From assembly GCF_023115465.1 (NCBI RefSeq), contig NZ_CP096034.1, positions 1,178,001 to 1,242,000 of the forward strand: a stretch of DNA of 64,000 nt, written 5' to 3'. Made by a program: the position numbers and the translations under genes. The stretch comes from Gottfriedia acidiceleris. Its GTDB lineage: Bacteria > Bacillota > Bacilli > Bacillales > Bacillaceae_G. The notes under the pieces are model-generated. The model saw only the letters and a list, made by a program, of their open reading frames with translations, searched no databases and was not told the DNA's origin. Every line of letters begins with the position of its first letter. Positions within the stretch are counted from its first letter, which is position 1. Shown here one piece after another: positions 8,130 through 17,040 of this stretch.

Positions 8130-8303
8130 AATCCCCCGAGGTGCTAAACTAGTTTTGGTTCGCCAACCAAAATAGCTGCATTCGGAGGGATTTTTATGTT
8201 AAAAGAAAGTAATGGTTTAGCACATACAACATGGAATTTTAAGTATCACGTCGTATTCGCCACGAAATACAGAAGGTAAGTCATTTACGGGAAAAAAATA
8301 TAG
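8130..8303 (+). mobile_element. Remnant of an IS200/IS605-type element, left end
   Basis: The segment has the structure expected of an IS200/IS605 left end: a subterminal perfect hairpin TTTTGGTT-CGCC-AACCAAAA (8153-8172) about 25 bp before a broken transposase start. The rest of the transposase and a clear right end are missing. The sequence up to the terminator at 8468 (8304-8467) is non-coding and may contain more remnant. Confidence 0.7.
8196..8303 (+). pseudogene. Broken IS200-type transposase TnpA (N-terminus only)
   Basis: An ATG after CGGAGGGA opens MLKESNGLAHTTWNFKYHVVFATKYRR, the classic N-terminus of Y1 transposases (H-x-V-x-W-x-x-KYHVVF-x-x-KYRR). An in-frame TAA at 8277-8279 replaces the expected lysine of KYRRKVIYGK, since VIYGKK continues in frame directly after it. 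A second stop follows at 8301. The HUH motif and catalytic tyrosine are absent, so it cannot be functional. Confidence 0.8.
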
Positions 8304-8467
8304 TAACAAAATATTTATTTAAGTAATTTAGCGAAAAGCTCATTTCTTTACCGTTCTTTAATCCGTGGCTAAACATGGAGGAGTAAGACTAAAGGCGTTC
8401 AAACTATGGTTGGTTAAAAAGTTAGACTAGTATAACTAAAAAATCTTAGTTACTGTTTTTTAGATGG

Positions 8468-8505
8468 ATAATGCACTTTTCCAATTGGTTTAGTGCATTT
8501 TTTTC
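8468..8505 (+). terminator. Terminator-like hairpin upstream of cymR
   Basis: Arms AATGCAC / GTGCATT followed by seven T. It stands between the IS remnant and cymR and isolates cymR from upstream reading. Confidence 0.7.
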
Positions 8506-8618
8506 CTGGTATGTGAATTTATAGGATAAATAGTGTACAATAATTGTATTACTACAGTTTAAAAATAGGATAAATCTGATAAAAATAAGAGATACAGTTT
8601 ATTGAACGGAGTGAATTA

Positions 8619-9035
8619 ATGAAGATTTCAACTAAGGGAAGATACGGACTGACAGTTATGATTGAATTAGCTAAAAGATATTGTGATAAACCAATTTCAC
8701 TCAAGAGTATTGCGAAAGCACAAAATCTTTCTGAGCATTATTTAGAACAAATTATTTCATTATTACGTAATGCAGGATTAGTTAAGAGTATTCGAGGAGC
8801 ATATGGTGGGTATATTTTAACAAAGGAACCGAATGAAATTTCTGCAGGTGAAGTGATAACTGCACTTGAAGGATCACTATCCCCAATCGAAAATCTTGAA
8901 GATGAAAACCCTGCACAAAGAGAGTTGTGGACTCGTGTTCAAAAAGCGATTAATGAAGTGTTAGACCATACAAGTCTTGAGGATTTAGCAAAATTAGAAT
9001 CTGATGATTTAAATGGATATATGTTTTATATTTAA
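8619..9035 (+). CDS. cymR: Rrf2-family cysteine metabolism repressor CymR
   Basis: A 138-residue Rrf2-type winged-helix repressor. The N-terminal HTH (MKISTKGRYGLTVMIELAK, then KSIAKAQNLSEHYLEQI) and wing (SIRGAYGGYIL) are nearly textbook CymR. There are no cysteines after residue 22, so no Fe-S cluster is bound, unlike IscR. In B. subtilis CymR partners with CysK to repress cystine uptake and cysteine synthesis genes. Length equals B. subtilis CymR. It begins the cymR-yrvO-mnmA cluster, linking cysteine control to sulfur mobilisation. Confidence 0.93.
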   Translation: MKISTKGRYGLTVMIELAKRYCDKPISLKSIAKAQNLSEHYLEQIISLLRNAGLVKSIRGAYGGYILTKEPNEISAGEVITALEGSLSPIENLEDENPAQRELWTRVQKAINEVLDHTSLEDLAKLESDDLNGYMFYI

Positions 9036-9089
9036 TTTTACTGCGTTCAAAGATAGTTGAATGCTTTATAAAGAAAGGGTTTAATAAAA

Positions 9090-10235
9090 ATGGAACGTAT
9101 TTATGTAGATCATGCTGCGACTTCTCCAATGCATCCAGAAGTAATTGAAAAGATGGTTGTTGAAATGCAAGAGACTTTTGGAAATCCATCTAGTATTCAT
9201 TCATTTGGCCGACAAGCTCGTCAAAAGATTGATACAGCACGCATGATTTGTGCTAATAGTATAGGATCAAAAGTTAATGAAATTATTTTTACTAGCGGTG
9301 GAACGGAAAGTGATAATCTTGCTGTTTTAGGCGCTGCTTATGCGAATCAAAAATATGGTAAGCACATTATTACCTCTAGCATCGAGCATCATGCTATATT
9401 ACATACATGCCAGGCTCTTGAAAAGGAAGGCTTTGAGGTTACGTATTTACCTGTTGATCATACAGGTCGTGTGAATGTAAAGGATGTAAAGGCTGCACTG
9501 CGTGATGATACAATTTTAGTGTCAATTATGATGGTTAACAATGAAATCGGAACAGTCCAACCAATTAAAGAAATTGGTGAACTTCTTAGTGACCATAAAG
9601 CTCATTTCCATACAGATGCAGTACAAGCTTACGGCTTAATTCCAATTGATGTTGAAGAACTTGGAGTCGACTTTTTATCCATTTCCTCACATAAAATTAA
9701 TGGACCTAAAGGTGTAGGTTTTCTTTATGTAAGTGAAAATGCAATTTTTACACAATTACAATATGGCGGACAGCAAGAGCGTAAACGTCGTGCAGGTACA
9801 GAAAATGTTCCTGGTATTGTTGGATTAGCTAAAGCGGTAGAAGTAGTTCACATCGAAAGAGATGATCGTGTAAAAAGCTACTTGCGTTTCCATGAAATTT
9901 TACTGAGCGTCCTAAAAGAAAATGGAATTCGTTTTGAAAAAAATGGAAACGACTCGTTTTTTGCACCACATGTGTTAAACTTATCATTTGAGGATATTTC
10001 AATTGAATCATTTTTAGTAAACCTTGATTTATCAGGCATAGCAGCTTCAAGTGGGTCTGCTTGTACAGCTGGAAGTATAGATCCATCACATGTGTTAGTT
10101 GAGATGTTTGGAATAGATTCACCAAAAATACGCTCTTCGGTGCGATTCAGTTTTGGTTATGGAAATACAGACGAACAAATCCGGATACTTGGAGAACGTG
10201 TATCTTCAATTGTAAAACGATTAGTTAAAATATAA
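9090..10235 (+). CDS. yrvO: Cysteine desulfurase (YrvO-type, IscS/NifS family)
   Basis: A PLP-dependent cysteine desulfurase of 381 residues that takes sulfur from cysteine. The N-terminus VDHAATSPMHPEV, the SIEHHAIL histidine, the PLP lysine in SISSHKINGPKG (about residue 203) and the catalytic cysteine in SSGSACTAG (about residue 325) are all present. The adjacent mnmA, 28 bp downstream, makes it the YrvO-type desulfurase that feeds MnmA directly in B. subtilis. It is probably co-transcribed with cymR upstream (54 bp gap). Confidence 0.95.
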   Translation: MERIYVDHAATSPMHPEVIEKMVVEMQETFGNPSSIHSFGRQARQKIDTARMICANSIGSKVNEIIFTSGGTESDNLAVLGAAYANQKYGKHIITSSIEHHAILHTCQALEKEGFEVTYLPVDHTGRVNVKDVKAALRDDTILVSIMMVNNEIGTVQPIKEIGELLSDHKAHFHTDAVQAYGLIPIDVEELGVDFLSISSHKINGPKGVGFLYVSENAIFTQLQYGGQQERKRRAGTENVPGIVGLAKAVEVVHIERDDRVKSYLRFHEILLSVLKENGIRFEKNGNDSFFAPHVLNLSFEDISIESFLVNLDLSGIAASSGSACTAGSIDPSHVLVEMFGIDSPKIRSSVRFSFGYGNTDEQIRILGERVSSIVKRLVKI

Positions 10236-10242
10236 ATTTTAA

Positions 10243-11382
<1,140 letters not shown>

Positions 11383-11390
11383 ATCTATTT

Positions 11391-11421
11391 ACCCCAATCA
11401 TAATGGTTGGGGTTGTTTTTT
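11391..11421 (+). terminator. Terminator of the cymR-yrvO-mnmA unit
   Basis: Arms ACCCCAATCA / TGGTTGGGGT with a TAA loop, then GTTTTTTTT (11391-11421). Confidence 0.85.
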
Positions 11422-11555
11422 TGAATGGAAATACTTAATTTATCATAGAAATTTTGAAGAAACGTTCCTTTGAAATGTATACTATGGTGTGATAGTGTTA
11501 TAGAAAATGGAGTCTATCCAAACTAATTGAAAGAAAATACATAGAGGTGTCATAC

Positions 11556-12215
11556 ATGAATAATTTTGAACGTGGAGTAGCAGCCCTGCAAGAGGGTAAC
11601 TTAGAGGATGCAGCTAATTTTTTGACAAAGGAAATTGAAGAAAATCCTACTAATTCATTAGCGTATGTTAATTTTGGTCAGCTTTTACTATCAATGGGAG
11701 ATGTCGAACGAGCTTGTCGTTTTTTTGAAAAAGCTTTAGAAATTGATCCGGAATTGGCAGCAGCGCATTATGCAGTTGGAACAGTGTATTTTGAAGATGG
11801 AAAATTTGAATTAGCAAAAAAACATTTTCAACATTGTGTGAAACTTGGCATGAATGATAGTGATGTCTATTTTATGATTGGTCTATGCTGTGTTAATAGT
11901 GGAGAAGATCGTTTTGCACTTCCATTTTTTCAACGAGCGATTGAGCTAGATGATAAAGATGTAGACGCATTATTCCAATATGGCCTTACTTTAGCTAAAT
12001 TAGAAATGTTAGATGAAGCAAAAATTAATTTAGAAAAAGTTTTACAATTAGATGAACTTCATGCTGATGCACATTATAATCTAGGCATAATTGCGATGTT
12101 TAATGATCAAGTTACAACTGCGAAAGACCATTTTAATAAAGCGATTGAAAGTCAAGATGATCATATGCTTGCTATGCATGCTATAAAAGTAATTGAAAAT
12201 AAAGAAGTAGAATGA
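11556..12215 (+). CDS. Tetratricopeptide repeat protein (YrrB-like)
   Basis: A 219-residue soluble protein made almost entirely of six TPR motifs (for example SLAYVNFGQLLLSMGDVERA and AAAHYAVGTVYFEDGKFELA, with the usual A-x-x-x-Y-x-x-A spacing), so a protein-binding scaffold. In B. subtilis the equivalent yrrB lies between mnmA and recD2, the same order as here. The start is the ATG 6 nt after AGAGGTG; a GTG three codons earlier overlaps that site. Its partner is unknown. It likely shares a transcript with recD2, 37 bp downstream. Confidence 0.85.
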   Translation: MNNFERGVAALQEGNLEDAANFLTKEIEENPTNSLAYVNFGQLLLSMGDVERACRFFEKALEIDPELAAAHYAVGTVYFEDGKFELAKKHFQHCVKLGMNDSDVYFMIGLCCVNSGEDRFALPFFQRAIELDDKDVDALFQYGLTLAKLEMLDEAKINLEKVLQLDELHADAHYNLGIIAMFNDQVTTAKDHFNKAIESQDDHMLAMHAIKVIENKEVE

Positions 12216-12252
12216 AGCCAGTTTAGTTGTGTAAGATCGGGGAGGTGGAGAA

Positions 12253-14610
12253 ATGCAAACCCAAAGTGAAATGGAATTGTTTGTTGATGAGACGCCCTAT
12301 ATTAAAGGGCATATCACAACAATCATCTTTTATAATGCAGAAAATTTTTATACTGTTGCGAAGGTAAAAGTGGTTGATACAAATTTATCAAATTGTGAAC
12401 AGGAAATGACCATTACTGGGAATATTCCAAGGATGAATGAAGATGAAACATATACATTTAAGGGGATTGTAAAAGACCATCCGAGGTATGGTAAACAATT
12501 TCAAATTTCTTCATTTGAAAAAGAGCTTCCATCTACCAAAAAAGGTGTTATTCAATATTTATCCTCAGATTTGTTTAAAGGAATAGGAAAGAAAACAGCT
12601 GAAAAAATCGTTGATCATTTAGGTGAAGGTGCAATTAATAAAATTTTAGATAATGCTGATAGCTTAGAAGGTGTTCCCGGGCTGGCAAAATCAAAAGCTA
12701 AAGAAATTTATGAAACAATTCTATCTCATCAAGGTCTTGAAAAAGTAATCAGCTTTTTAAGTAGCTACGGCATTGGAACAGGTTTATCCATTAAAATTTA
12801 TAAGACTTATAATGAATCAACTCTAGATGTTATCAGAACAAATCCATTTAAGTTAATTGAAGATGTAGATGGGATTGGGTTTGGAAGAGCAGATGAAATT
12901 GGTCGAGCAATCGGTATTACGGGAAATCATCCGGATCGTATACGTGCGGGTTGTATTTATATTTTAGAACATTTATCGATGCAAGAAGGCCATGTGTATA
13001 TAACGCAAGATCAGTTTATTGATGAAACTAGACAATTATTAATGAAACAGGATAAAGAGCTTGTCGAAGCAGTCGACATTTCTCGGGAAATGAAACGATT
13101 GGTAGCAGACGGAAAGCTAGTAATGGAAGATGAGAGAATCTATTTAGCTGCGCTTTATTATGCTGAGAAAGGCATTGTAAATGCAATCCAAAAATTATTA
13201 AGCAGTGCTCCAGATTTAGGAGAAATGACTGAAACTAGATTTTCAAAAGAGCTAGAAGATCTCGAATCAAAAATGAATGTAAAATATGCCCCTTCACAAG
13301 CCCAAGCAATCAAAAAGGCAATGGAGTCAGCTATGATGGTCCTTACAGGTGGACCAGGGACAGGTAAAACGACAGTTATTAAAGGAATTGTTAATCTGTT
13401 TTCAACTATCCATGATTTATCATTAGATCAGCATTCTTACCCAAAAGATGATCCATTCCCTTATTTGCTTGCAGCACCTACAGGTAGAGCGGCAAAAAGA
13501 ATGAGTGAAGCAACTGGCTTACCGGCAGTGACAATCCATCGCTTACTCGGTTGGACAAGAGAAGGGGAGTTTAGCCATCACGAGGAAAATCCTTTAAATG
13601 GAAAGTTGCTAATCATTGATGAGTTTTCAATGGTTGATGTTTGGTTAGGGAATCAATTACTCAAAAGCATTCCAGAAGGCTGCCAAGTCATTTTTGTAGG
13701 GGATGAGGATCAATTACCTTCTGTTGGCCCAGGTCAGGTCTTAAAGGATTTATTAAACTCTGGTACAGTTCCAACAGTACGATTAAAAGACATTTACCGT
13801 CAATCAGAAGATTCATCGATCATCACGCTTGCACATTATATAAAAGATGGAACAATATCCGAGGATTTATTTGAACAAAGAAAAGATCGTTCATTCATCG
13901 GTTGTTCAAGTCAACAAGTTGTTGAAGTCGTCAAAAAAGTGTGTGAAAACGCCAATAAAAAAGGTTTTCCTGTAAGAGATATTCAAGTTTTAGCTCCGAT
14001 GTATCGTGGTCCAGCAGGAATTGATGCCCTAAATGAAGGGCTACAAGAGGTGTTTAACCCTAAAAAAGAAAAGCAACGTGAAATGAATTTTGGTGATACA
14101 ACTTTTCGTACAGGTGATAAAGTTCTCCAACTCGTAAACGTTCCTGAGAATAATGTTTTTAATGGAGATATGGGTGAAATTGTCAATATTTTTTTCGCCA
14201 AAGAAAATGTAGAGCAACAAGATATTATGATCGTTTCATTTGATGGAAATGAAGTGACGTATACTAGACCAGATTTTTCTCAATTAACTCTTGCTTACTG
14301 TTGTTCAATACATAAGTCTCAAGGTAGTGAATTTGATATTATTGTGCTTCCGATTGTCAAAAGTTATTATCGGATGCTTCGAAGAAATTTAATTTACACT
14401 GCAGTGACAAGAAGTAAGAAGTTCTTAATCATGTGCGGAGAACAAGATGCATTTATTCAAGGCATTGGAAGAACAGATGATGGTCAAAGACAAACTACTC
14501 TATGTATGAAACTAAAAGGGATTGAAAATGGTGAAGTACAACTAAACGAAGATTTACCATTTCAGCTTTCAGACGAATTACCAAATCTTTCACCTTATGA
14601 TTTCATGTAA
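12253..14610 (+). CDS. recD2: ATP-dependent 5'-3' DNA helicase RecD2
   Basis: A 785-residue SF1B helicase of the RecD2 type, which lacks RecBC partners and acts in DNA repair and replication fork progress. An N-terminal OB-like region is followed by helix-hairpin-helix segments (LFKGIGKKTAEKIV, LEGVPGLAKSKAKEI). Then come Walker A GGPGTGKTT (about residue 367), Walker B LIIDEFSMVD (about residue 453), the Q-x-x-R-like IYRQSED and motif VI region IYTAVTRSKK. Length is close to B. subtilis YrrC. GGAGG stands near the ATG. Confidence 0.95.
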   Translation: MQTQSEMELFVDETPYIKGHITTIIFYNAENFYTVAKVKVVDTNLSNCEQEMTITGNIPRMNEDETYTFKGIVKDHPRYGKQFQISSFEKELPSTKKGVIQYLSSDLFKGIGKKTAEKIVDHLGEGAINKILDNADSLEGVPGLAKSKAKEIYETILSHQGLEKVISFLSSYGIGTGLSIKIYKTYNESTLDVIRTNPFKLIEDVDGIGFGRADEIGRAIGITGNHPDRIRAGCIYILEHLSMQEGHVYITQDQFIDETRQLLMKQDKELVEAVDISREMKRLVADGKLVMEDERIYLAALYYAEKGIVNAIQKLLSSAPDLGEMTETRFSKELEDLESKMNVKYAPSQAQAIKKAMESAMMVLTGGPGTGKTTVIKGIVNLFSTIHDLSLDQHSYPKDDPFPYLLAAPTGRAAKRMSEATGLPAVTIHRLLGWTREGEFSHHEENPLNGKLLIIDEFSMVDVWLGNQLLKSIPEGCQVIFVGDEDQLPSVGPGQVLKDLLNSGTVPTVRLKDIYRQSEDSSIITLAHYIKDGTISEDLFEQRKDRSFIGCSSQQVVEVVKKVCENANKKGFPVRDIQVLAPMYRGPAGIDALNEGLQEVFNPKKEKQREMNFGDTTFRTGDKVLQLVNVPENNVFNGDMGEIVNIFFAKENVEQQDIMIVSFDGNEVTYTRPDFSQLTLAYCCSIHKSQGSEFDIIVLPIVKSYYRMLRRNLIYTAVTRSKKFLIMCGEQDAFIQGIGRTDDGQRQTTLCMKLKGIENGEVQLNEDLPFQLSDELPNLSPYDFM

Positions 14611-14722
14611 ATGACTAAGAATATATAGTGCAAGACGATTCCTGTAATAACGTATATAATTATGAAAATTTGGTCACAATGCTTAGAAACATTGCCTTTT
14701 TTAGGCTAAGGGAGCGAGCGTT

Positions 14723-14911
14723 GTGAATTGTCCAAATTGTCACAGTAAAGACTTAGGGAAAATAGGTGTAAATCAATATTATTGTTGGGGATGTTATATT
14801 GAACTTACAATCAATAAAGGTATGATTTATACCCACCAAGTTGAAGAAGATGGTACGTTAAGTTCGTTAGATGATTTATTTGACGAAGAGGATCGAAAAC
14901 TTAGTATGTAG
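14723..14911 (+). CDS. Small zinc-ribbon-like protein
   Basis: A 62-residue protein with two CxxC pairs (CPNC at residues 3-6 and CWGC at about 21-24), the pattern of a single zinc ribbon, followed by an acidic tail (LDDLFDEEDRKL). The start is GTG, preceded by AAGGGAG. It overlaps nothing and is followed 13 bp later by a tiny DUF3918-type gene. I do not recognise a named family. Metal binding is inferred from the cysteines. Confidence 0.7.
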   Translation: MNCPNCHSKDLGKIGVNQYYCWGCYIELTINKGMIYTHQVEEDGTLSSLDDLFDEEDRKLSM

Positions 14912-14924
14912 GAGTGGGTAATTG

Positions 14925-15059
14925 ATGGCTAGAAAAAGCTCTTTATTAGGTTTAGGTTTAGGTGCAGGTGCACTTGCGATGAAGTTAATGTACGATAACA
15001 AATGGCTTACTTCAAAGAATATGAAACGGATGAAAAAGTCATTGAAAAAAATGCTTTAA
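14925..15059 (+). CDS. Tiny YrzQ-like (DUF3918) protein
   Basis: A 44-residue protein with a glycine-rich hydrophobic N-part (SSLLGLGLGAGALAMKLM) and a very basic tail (KNMKRMKKSLKKML). This matches the layout of the small DUF3918/YrzQ proteins of Bacillus, found in this chromosomal position between recD2 and yrrI. AGGAGTGG precedes the ATG, and the terminator starts a few bases after the stop. Function is unknown; membrane association is likely. Confidence 0.65.
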   Translation: MARKSSLLGLGLGAGALAMKLMYDNKWLTSKNMKRMKKSLKKML

Positions 15060-15065
15060 TTTTTT

Positions 15066-15097
15066 TAGCACATGTCTATAGAGACATGTGCTTTTTT
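15066..15097 (+). terminator. Terminator after the zinc-ribbon/YrzQ-like pair
   Basis: Perfect arms AGCACATGTCT / GAGACATGTGCT (offset by one) followed by six T. Confidence 0.85.
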
Positions 15098-15129
15098 ACT
15101 ACCGAAAAAGGGTAATATTCAGTTTTTTG

Positions 15130-15260
15130 TAAAAGGAGTCGAGTGAGGTCATTTTCACTACAGAGTGCTCGCTTTCCATCAAGCACTACGGGGTCTCAAG
15201 ACTTCCCCATATCCTTTGGAGTCGAGCAACATTCGCTCCAACTTTCAACAGTTGATGTAA
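15130..15260 (+). repeat. Degenerate third copy of the MITE-like repeat core
   Basis: This stretch matches the structured core of the 4795 and 41289 elements: AAAGGAGTCGAGTGA, then GTGCTCGCTTTCCATC, GGGGTCTCA, CTTCCCC and GGAGTCGAGCA in the same order and orientation. The AT-rich right half and the terminal repeats are lost. It lies about 35 bp after a terminator. The remaining intergenic sequence up to 15585 shows no gene. Confidence 0.7.
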
Positions 15261-15585
15261 ATATATATAAATTCGTAAAAACGTCATAATATTTTAAACA
15301 TACCTTATTTGCTATTGTGGTTTTATAATTATGAAGTGATGTTTGTGAAAATGTATTCATTTGGAAGTAGTTACACTTCTAAAGTTGAAATTTTAAAAAT
15401 TGCTTTTTATGAGTTGAAAAAGGACTTTGTTTTTGCTGGAGCAAAAGTGTCAAATACAGGTTAAGGCGTGCACAAGAGAAATTAGCTTACATGAAAATTG
15501 GTGTAGAGACCAAATGTGTATTGAATGTTGTTAAGAGAGAAGACTTCGCAAAATTTTTAACGAGTCACATAATTTATTTGAAATT

Positions 15586-15616
15586 CTCCATACTATTATC
15601 AGTATGGAGGTTTTTT
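15586..15616 (+). promoter_or_regulatory. Hairpin plus T-run that buries the yrrI ribosome binding site
   Basis: A perfect 9-bp stem CTCCATACT (15586-15594) / AGTATGGAG (15601-15609) with a 6-nt loop is followed by G and T6. The 3' arm contains the Shine-Dalgarno GGAGG (15606-15610) and the T-run is the spacer to the ATG at 15617. It can act as a terminator or as a ribosome-site cover. Confidence 0.65.
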
Positions 15617-16684
15617 ATGGACGGTTTAAAGTTAAAATGGATATATCGATTATGTTTAATTTTGCTAATTGGTTTAGTTGGAATCGTTTTTTATTATTTA
15701 AAACCGGTTTATTTACATATTGTAATTGGTGTTTTAAAATCGATGGTTCCATTTTTGATTGGTTTAATCATTGCCTATTTGTTACATCCAGCAATTGAAT
15801 ATATTCATAATAAAGGGATAAAACGAGTAATTGCGATTTTATTGATTTATTTATTATTTTTTGGAGGGTGTGTACTAGGGCTTTATTTATTACTCCCTAT
15901 CTTTAAACAACAGTGGCAAGATATTTTAAGAGCTTTTCCTAAAGTAATGGCTTTATATGATAATTTTTTATCAAAAATCGAACGAAAGACTTCGAGAATG
16001 CCAATTTTTCTTCATAATCGTATTGATTTAATGATTAATGGTGCTGAAAAATCGGGATTATCATTATTAAATAAATCTGGTGAATGGATGAAGCAATTAG
16101 TAAATAATATTATTTCACTCTTTATCATTCCATTTATCGTTTTTTACTTTTTAAAAGATTATAAGGTCTTATCGAATATGTTTTGGAAAATTATCCCTTA
16201 CAAATGGCGATATGAAGCAAAAGGATTAGCAAAAGAACTTAATAATACATTTGGAAAATATATTCGTGGTCAAATTTTAGTTTGTTTATTACTGTTTGGA
16301 TTAGCAACAATATTTCTATGGATTGTTCGGATGAAATATGCTCTAGTATTAGGAGTGATCATAGGAATAACAGATATCATTCCGTATTTCGGACCGGTTA
16401 TTGGAGCTATACCAACCTTGTTTCTAGCGGCTTCGGAAGGGACAAGTTTATTAATTAGAGTAGGTATTACTTTAATTATTTTACAATTAATTGAAGGTAA
16501 CGTCCTTTCTCCGCTCATAATTGGAAAATCAATTCATACTCATCCAGTTATTATTATGTTTTCATTATTAGTTGCAGGTGAAATAGCTGGTTTTATTGGT
16601 TTGTTAATTGCGGTTCCATTATTAGTTGTCATTATTTCTGTTATTCACTATTACAGTAATAGAAAAGAACGTCTCTCAACTTGA
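15617..16684 (+). CDS. yrrI: AI-2E/PerM-family membrane transporter (YrrI-like)
   Basis: A 355-residue polytopic membrane protein of the AI-2E family exporter/permease type (PF01594). Hydrophobic segments lie at about 10-30, 32-55, 64-88, 147-170, 205-235, 240-265 and 300-340. The family signature region GVIIGITDIIPYFGPVIGAIPT is clear at about 245-265. The ATG chosen has GGAGG at 6 nt; an upstream frame extension has no start support. B. subtilis YrrI is nearly the same length and also precedes alaS. Substrate unknown. Confidence 0.88.
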   Translation: MDGLKLKWIYRLCLILLIGLVGIVFYYLKPVYLHIVIGVLKSMVPFLIGLIIAYLLHPAIEYIHNKGIKRVIAILLIYLLFFGGCVLGLYLLLPIFKQQWQDILRAFPKVMALYDNFLSKIERKTSRMPIFLHNRIDLMINGAEKSGLSLLNKSGEWMKQLVNNIISLFIIPFIVFYFLKDYKVLSNMFWKIIPYKWRYEAKGLAKELNNTFGKYIRGQILVCLLLFGLATIFLWIVRMKYALVLGVIIGITDIIPYFGPVIGAIPTLFLAASEGTSLLIRVGITLIILQLIEGNVLSPLIIGKSIHTHPVIIMFSLLVAGEIAGFIGLLIAVPLLVVIISVIHYYSNRKERLST

Positions 16685-16693
16685 CTTTCATTT

Positions 16694-16722
16694 TTGTCAA
16701 TGATACTATTTTTTCATACAAT
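16694..16722 (+). promoter_or_regulatory. SigA-type promoter for the alaS leader
   Basis: TTGTCA (16694-16699) and TACAAT (16717-16722) with a 17-bp spacer, just before the T-box leader. Confidence 0.65.
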
Positions 16723-16739
16723 TTATATTTGCAAAATTT

Positions 16740-17000
16740 TGAAGGAACAAGTATGTCACTAAACCATTTAAGCTTATGCAAAAGAGAGAAGTTTCCTAGG
16801 CTGAAAGAAACTTTAATGAAGGGTGACAGAAAAGCTACTCCTGAATGCAGCTAATCACTGACGCGTCAGACCACGTTACGGTCTCTTGAGGTGATGAATA
16901 GACTTCGAGGCATCTTGCCTAAGCAACTAGCTTTCTATTCATAATCAGGGTGGTATCGCGAGTACATCTCGTCCCTGTTTTAGGGACGGGATTTTTTTGT
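16740..17000 (+). ncRNA. T-box riboswitch leader of alaS
   Basis: A T-box leader. An AGAGAG motif stands early in stem I, the T-box sequence AGGGTGGTATCGCG is at 16947-16960, and the terminator with arms CGTCCCT / AGGGACG and T7 ends near 16998. The likely specifier codon is GCA (Ala) at 16847-16849, because it follows CTGAAT, the same string that precedes a Tyr codon in the second T-box of this window; a GCT directly after it is also Ala. Uncharged tRNA-Ala should favour antitermination and alaS expression. Confidence 0.93.
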
Positions 17001-17040
17001 TTTTAAAACATTATAAAATTACTAAATGGAGGTTAATATA

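Noticed and set aside
15491-15616. N-terminal extension of the yrrI frame by 42 codons
   Set aside because: The extension runs through a hairpin and T-run, and a normal ribosome site with an ATG exists at 15617.
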